A stretch of DNA of 64,000 nucleotides from Syntrophaceae bacterium UBA2280. GTDB lineage: Bacteria > Desulfobacterota > Syntrophia > Syntrophales > Smithellaceae. The stretch is taken from contig DDWS01000046.1 in NCBI GenBank assembly GCA_002347685.1, positions 2,817 through 66,816 on the forward strand, read 5' to 3'. Every line of letters starts with the position of its first letter. The stretch's first letter is position 1. The notes beneath the pieces were generated by a model. That model made no database searches, was not told where the DNA came from, and saw only the letters and a program-made list of their open reading frames with translations. The translations under genes and the position numbers were made by a program. Below, piece after piece: positions 59,883 through 64,000 of this stretch.

Positions 59883-60791
59883 CTAAATCAATATTTCCAA
59901 GACGGCCTTTTGCACATGCAGGCGGTTTTCCGCTTCCTCAATCACAACGGACTGCGGCCCGTCAATGACGGAAGCGGTGATCTCCTCGCCGCGGTGAGCT
60001 GGCAGGCAGTGCATCACGATGGCATCTTTCTTCGCCACTTCCAAAAGCTTCTCGTTGATCTGATAACTCTTAAATATTCGTACTCTCTCCCGTGATTCGG
60101 CTTCCTGCCCCATGCTGGTCCACACGTCCGTGTAAAGGACATCCGATCCCTGCGCTGCATCAAACGGATCGCGATACAGCTGAATGCGCCCATTGGCTTC
60201 TTTACGACTTTCTTCCAGAATCCCGACGTCCGGCTCGTAGCCTTCCGGACAGGCCAAAGACAGGTTAAAAGGCAGACATGAGGCTGCTTCAATCCAGCTG
60301 TTGGCCACATTGTTGCCGTCTCCGATATAGGCCACTTTCACGCCGTCATAGGATCCTTTCTTTTCCTTGATCGTAAACAGATCGGCCAGGATCTGGCAGG
60401 GATGCAGGAGGTCTGTCAGCCCGTTGATGACTGGTATGGAAGCATAGCGTGCCAGTTCTTCCACACTTTCCTGCGCGAACGTACGGATCATAATAGCATT
60501 GAGATAACAGGACATCATCCGGGCCGAATCGGCCAGCGTTTCACCACGCCCGATTTGCGTGTCGCGTGAATTTAAAAAAAGCGCGATGCCGCCTAACTGA
60601 TACATCCCGACTTCAAATGATATCCTCGTCCGGGTGGACGATTTGTCAAAGATCATCCCCAGCGTCTTGCCTTTCAGCGAGGCATGGTTCCGGTCTTCCT
60701 GGAGATCTTTTTTTAGCCGCACGGTTCTTTGCCAAATTTCTTCGAAATCCGCGGGCGTCATACCGGCGAAACTCAACAGGTCTTTTTTCAT
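59883..60791 (-). CDS. argF: Ornithine carbamoyltransferase
   Basis: Makes citrulline from ornithine and carbamoyl phosphate. The 302-residue product has SSTRTR (51-56) for carbamoyl phosphate, LLHPCQ, and HCLPAHRGEEI near the C-terminus with the catalytic Cys. Its ATG overlaps the argD stop by 4 nt, with GGAGG 4 nt upstream. Confidence 0.97.
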   Translation of the reverse strand: MKKDLLSFAGMTPADFEEIWQRTVRLKKDLQEDRNHASLKGKTLGMIFDKSSTRTRISFEVGMYQLGGIALFLNSRDTQIGRGETLADSARMMSCYLNAIMIRTFAQESVEELARYASIPVINGLTDLLHPCQILADLFTIKEKKGSYDGVKVAYIGDGNNVANSWIEAASCLPFNLSLACPEGYEPDVGILEESRKEANGRIQLYRDPFDAAQGSDVLYTDVWTSMGQEAESRERVRIFKSYQINEKLLEVAKKDAIVMHCLPAHRGEEITASVIDGPQSVVIEEAENRLHVQKAVLEILI

Positions 60792-61981
60792 TTCGCCTCC
60801 AGAGCCGAATCCAATATCGCAACGGCCTCATCGATATCTTTCGTTGTAACAATCAACGGCGGAACAAATCGCAGTGTTTTGCCGCCAGTGCAGTTGATGA
60901 GCAAACCTTTTTCCTGACAGGCCTTCACAATGTCCGCACCTTCAACCGAAAGCGCGCAGGCCAGCATGAGCCCCCTGCCCCGGACTTCTGAAATAATCTT
61001 GTGTTTGGCCATCATAGCCTGAAGCCTGGACAGGAAGTAGTCTCCCATTTTCCGGCAATTCTCCAATACGCCCTCATCTATGATGGTCTTGAGTGTGGCT
61101 TCAGCCGCCGCCATCGCAAGCAGATTGCCTCCGAAAGTGGATGCGTGATTGCCCGGTTCAAACGCCCGGGCGACCTCCCCGGTTGCCAGCATCGCTCCTA
61201 CCGGAAAACCGTTGCCGAGGGCTTTGGCCAGCGTCATAATATCCGGCTGGATATCTGAATATTCATAGGCGAATAATTTTCCCGTGCGTCCGATACCGGT
61301 CTGCACCTCATCGAGAATCATTAATATTTTATGCCGGTTACAAATATCCCTGACCTTGGCCAGATATGAAACGTCCGGAATGATCACCCCGCCTTCCCCC
61401 TGAATCGGTTCCAGCATGATGCCACAGGTTTTCTTCGTGATGGAAGCCTCCAGCGCTTCCGCATCATTGAACGGTGCGTAGATAAAACCATCGAGCAGAG
61501 GTGTGAAGCCGAATTGGAATTTTTCCTGACCGGTGGCGGTAATGGTCGCCATCGTCCTGCCGTGAAAGGAATCCTTCATCGTGATGAGCTCGAATTTATC
61601 CGGACCCATATTTTCATGGGCGTACTTGCGCGCAAGCTTAATGGCCGCCTCATTGGCTTCCGCACCGCTGTTGCAGAAGAAGGCCTTCTGGGCAAACGAG
61701 TGTCCGACCAGAAGCGCCGCAACCTCAGCCTGCGGTTGTGTGTAATAAATATTGGATACATGGGTCAGGTTTTCCGCCTGTTTTTGTATCGCGGCCACTA
61801 CCTTCGGATGTGAATGCCCCAGATTGCACACGGCAATGCCGGCGACAAAATCCAGATACTCTTTTCCGTTTGCGTCGTAAACCCAGACGCCCTTACCCTT
61901 CACCAGGGCAATCGGCACCCGGCGATAGGTATTCATAATATGTTCATCGGCCAGCGCCATGATTTCATTTTGAGTCATCAT
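60788..61981 (-). CDS. argD: Acetylornithine aminotransferase
   Basis: A PLP enzyme of 397 residues that converts N-acetylglutamate semialdehyde to acetylornithine (and may serve succinyl-DAP in the lysine pathway). It has FVAGIAVCNLGHSHP, CNSGAEANEAAIKLAR, LDEVQTGIGRTG and the Schiff-base Lys in TLAKALGNGFPVGAM. The start at 61981 is preferred for its GGAAAG site; an ATG five codons earlier exists. Follows argB by 17 nt. Confidence 0.96.
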   Translation of the reverse strand: MMTQNEIMALADEHIMNTYRRVPIALVKGKGVWVYDANGKEYLDFVAGIAVCNLGHSHPKVVAAIQKQAENLTHVSNIYYTQPQAEVAALLVGHSFAQKAFFCNSGAEANEAAIKLARKYAHENMGPDKFELITMKDSFHGRTMATITATGQEKFQFGFTPLLDGFIYAPFNDAEALEASITKKTCGIMLEPIQGEGGVIIPDVSYLAKVRDICNRHKILMILDEVQTGIGRTGKLFAYEYSDIQPDIMTLAKALGNGFPVGAMLATGEVARAFEPGNHASTFGGNLLAMAAAEATLKTIIDEGVLENCRKMGDYFLSRLQAMMAKHKIISEVRGRGLMLACALSVEGADIVKACQEKGLLINCTGGKTLRFVPPLIVTTKDIDEAVAILDSALEAK

Positions 61982-61998
61982 TATTCTTCTTTCCATTT

Positions 61999-62889
61999 TT
62001 ACAATACGATTTCCGTACCGATCCCTTTATCCGTGAACACTTCCAGCAAAATGGCGTGTTTGAGCCGTCCGTCGATGATATGCGCCTTTTTCACGCCGGC
62101 GCGAAGCGCCTTGAGGCAGCATTTTACCTTCGGAAACATGCCGCCTTCAACGGTTCCGTCATCGATCAGATTCAGTGCACCCTGATTCGTCATCGTGTGA
62201 ATCAATTTTTTATCAGCGTCGAGCACGCCCGCAACGTCGGTGAGCAACAGAAGCTTTTCCGCCTTCAGTGCGGCTGCGATCTCTCCTGCGACGATATCGG
62301 CATTGATGTTGTACGTCTCGCCGTTTTCACCCATGCCGGTGGGGGCGATCACCGGAATAAAATTGCTCTGCGTCAATGAAACAATTAATTCGGTGTTGAC
62401 CGCTTTGACCTTGCCGACCAGGCCGATATCAATAATCTCCGAAGGCGTGCTTTTCGCCTTTTCGTCGTTTAGATAATACTTTTCCGCTTCAATCAGATTG
62501 CCATCCTTACCGCTCAACCCCACGGCTTTCCCGCCGTGACGATTGATCAAGCCGACAATTTGCTTGTTGACCATACCAACGAGCACCATCTCGACGATGT
62601 TCATGGTCTCCTCATCCGTCACCCGCATGCCCTGGATAAATTTGGATTCCTTGCCCAGTTTTTTCAGAAAACTCCCGATCTGGGGTCCTCCGCCGTGCAC
62701 GACCACCGGATGTATGCCGATATATTTCATCATGACCAGGTCGCGGGCGAACTTATCTTTCAAATCCTCGTCAACCATCGCATGGCCGCCGTATTTAATG
62801 ACTATGGTCTTGTTGGAAAACCGCCTTATGTACGGCAAGGCCTCGAGCAGAATATCCGCCCGCTCCATTGAAGCTTGAATATGTTCCAT
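61999..62889 (-). CDS. argB: Acetylglutamate kinase
   Basis: Phosphorylates N-acetylglutamate, usually the arginine-regulated step. The 296-residue product has the phosphate-binding IKYGGHAM and VVHGGGPQI glycine-rich motifs and the LLLTDVAGVLD nucleotide site. The N-terminal helix (MEHIQASMERADILLEALPYI) is the extension typical of arginine-sensitive hexameric enzymes. GGAGAGG precedes the ATG; hslU ends 12 nt upstream. Confidence 0.96.
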   Translation of the reverse strand: MEHIQASMERADILLEALPYIRRFSNKTIVIKYGGHAMVDEDLKDKFARDLVMMKYIGIHPVVVHGGGPQIGSFLKKLGKESKFIQGMRVTDEETMNIVEMVLVGMVNKQIVGLINRHGGKAVGLSGKDGNLIEAEKYYLNDEKAKSTPSEIIDIGLVGKVKAVNTELIVSLTQSNFIPVIAPTGMGENGETYNINADIVAGEIAAALKAEKLLLLTDVAGVLDADKKLIHTMTNQGALNLIDDGTVEGGMFPKVKCCLKALRAGVKKAHIIDGRLKHAILLEVFTDKGIGTEIVL

Positions 62890-62901
62890 CTTCCTCTCCG
62901 T

Positions 62902-64000
62902 CTATAAAATGTACCTGCTCAAATCCTCGTCCTCAACGATGTTGTCGAGTTTTTCTTCCACGTACCTGGCATCGATGACGATCTTCTTTTCCTCCAGATC
63001 CGGCGCGTCAAAGGAAATATCCTCCAGCAGCGTCTCCATGATCGTGTAGAGCCTGCGCGCTCCGATGTTTTCCGTTCTCTCGTTGACAACGGTTGCGACT
63101 TCGGCGATCTGTTCCACTGCGTCTTCGGTGAATGACAGATCAATCTCTTCGGTCGCCATCATTTCCGTGTACTGTTTGACCAGTGCGTTATTCGGTTCGG
63201 TCAGAATCCGGATGAAATCCTCCTTGCCCAGTGAATCAAGTTCCACACGGATCGGGAAACGACCCTGCAATTCAGGAATCAGATCGGAAGGTTTTGTTCC
63301 GGAAAAGGCGCCTGCCGCAATAAACAGAATGTGATCGGTCTTGACCATGCCGTAACGTGTGTTGACATTCGATCCTTCGACAATCGGCAGCAAATCCCTC
63401 TGGACGCCTTCACGCGAAACATCCGGACCGTGCTGCGAATCGCCGCCGACAATCTTGTCTATTTCATCCAGAAAAATGATGCCGGACTGCTCGACGCGGT
63501 CGAGCGCCGTTCTGGTAACCTTGTCCATATCAATAAGTTTCTGTGCCTCCTCTGCGGCCACAATCTCGAGGGCTTCCGGAACTTTGACGTTTCTTTTCTT
63601 CTTTTTCTGCGGCATCATGTTGCCCAGCATATCCTTGAGATTGAGCCCCATGTCCTCCATGCCCGCCGCGGAAAAGATCTCGATCATCGGTCCGCCGCGC
63701 GTTTCCGAAACCTCAAGCTCCACGAACCGCTCGTCGAGCTTGCCTTCTTTGAGCAATTTCCTGAGCTTTTCGCGAGTCGCGTCGATCTTTTTGGTCTGAT
63801 CTTCCGTCAAAGGCAAACTGATCTGAGTCTCATCCGGTTCGATAAGCATGTCGCCGACATTTTTTTCCGCCGGCCGCGGCGGCAACAGCAGATCGAGCAG
63901 TTTTTCCTCGGCAATTTCGGCAGCCCTGACTTGAACGCTTTCCTGCTCTTCGGCCTTGAGCATGTTGATCGACAATTCGACCAGATCGCGCACCATGGAT
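62902..64000 (-). CDS. hslU: HslU (ClpY), ATPase subunit of the HslUV protease (partial)
   Basis: About 366 C-terminal residues are present; the N-terminal part with Walker A lies beyond the right edge. The visible start reads S-MVRDLVELSINM, the segment that follows the GYVG pore loop. Next are the family I-domain (about 50-170), Walker B GIIFLDEIDK, FIAAGAF, LQGRFPIRVEL (arginine finger) and GARRLYTIME (sensor 2), with a C-terminal tail ending DLSRYIL as required for activating HslV. Upstream of argB as in related bacteria; hslV is expected just outside. Confidence 0.95.
   Translation of the reverse strand, partial: SMVRDLVELSINMLKAEEQESVQVRAAEIAEEKLLDLLLPPRPAEKNVGDMLIEPDETQISLPLTEDQTKKIDATREKLRKLLKEGKLDERFVELEVSETRGGPMIEIFSAAGMEDMGLNLKDMLGNMMPQKKKKRNVKVPEALEIVAAEEAQKLIDMDKVTRTALDRVEQSGIIFLDEIDKIVGGDSQHGPDVSREGVQRDLLPIVEGSNVNTRYGMVKTDHILFIAAGAFSGTKPSDLIPELQGRFPIRVELDSLGKEDFIRILTEPNNALVKQYTEMMATEEIDLSFTEDAVEQIAEVATVVNERTENIGARRLYTIMETLLEDISFDAPDLEEKKIVIDARYVEEKLDNIVEDEDLSRYIL

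Overview
The window reads as a chromosomal segment of a Gram-negative bacterium of the former Deltaproteobacteria (Desulfobacterota), possibly a syntrophic/Syntrophales-type anaerobe. This rests on outer-membrane features (secretin, lipoproteins, murein hydrolase), the hslU-argB-argD-argF-argG-argH order, a tig-clpP-clpX-lon cluster, a sigma-54 controlled pilin promoter and an MSHA-type pilus locus. The lineage call is inference from gene order and protein style, not from a search. Most genes are on the minus strand in tight operons, and GTG and TTG starts are frequent.

Layout. 1-549: a GC-rich, almost gene-free end with a 13/26-bp tandem repeat and two stacked terminators, abutting a tRNA-Asp whose two acceptor halves do not match (possible island junction). 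550-6943: tRNA-Asp, tRNA-Val, lon, clpX, clpP, tig, tRNA-Leu and tRNA-Pro, a protein quality-control operon framed by tRNA genes with clear TTGACA promoters. 7083-19526: housekeeping genes: lytic transglycosylase, ComEA-like protein, lysC, tsaE, acpS, folP, ftsH, tilS, gph, then on the plus strand a probable ketopantoate reductase (DUF2520 type) overlapping panB, then a metallo-beta-lactamase-fold hydrolase and a parvulin lipoprotein. 19627-28953: glycosyltransferase, miaA, a MATE exporter, a cold-shock protein, an alpha/beta hydrolase, two oligopeptide-ABC ATPases, pepA and an HD-domain protein.

28986-49816 is the most distinctive part: a complete MSHA-like type IV pilus locus on the minus strand. 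It runs from a PilM-PilN fusion (MshI), PilO, PilP, secretin (MshL), ExeA-like ATPase (MshM), PilB (MshE) and PilC (MshG), through a membrane-anchored sigma-54 activator, to two tandem paralogous major pilins behind a sigma-54 promoter. Surface-sugar type cargo follows (a GT-C-like/TPR membrane protein, a methyltransferase-glycosyltransferase fusion, a second methyltransferase), with a broken sigma-factor/TPR junction, and then the minor pilins (FimT, PilV, PilW, PilX types) and a secreted MshQ-like protein. A perfect 27-bp palindrome lies about 150 bp upstream of the pilin promoter, where an enhancer for the activator would be expected. A PilT-type retraction ATPase sits separately at 51391-52680.

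50005-64000: an L,D-transpeptidase-family protein, pilT, tRNA-Cys and tRNA-Gly, pgsA, a transaldolase-like aldolase, a small YHS/TRASH-like membrane protein, folK, dapB, dapA, an LptM-like lipoprotein and the arginine genes argH, argG, argF, argD, argB, ending in hslU, which is cut by the window edge. Together the lysine (lysC, dapA, dapB), arginine, folate (folP, folK) and pantothenate steps indicate a biosynthetically competent cell.
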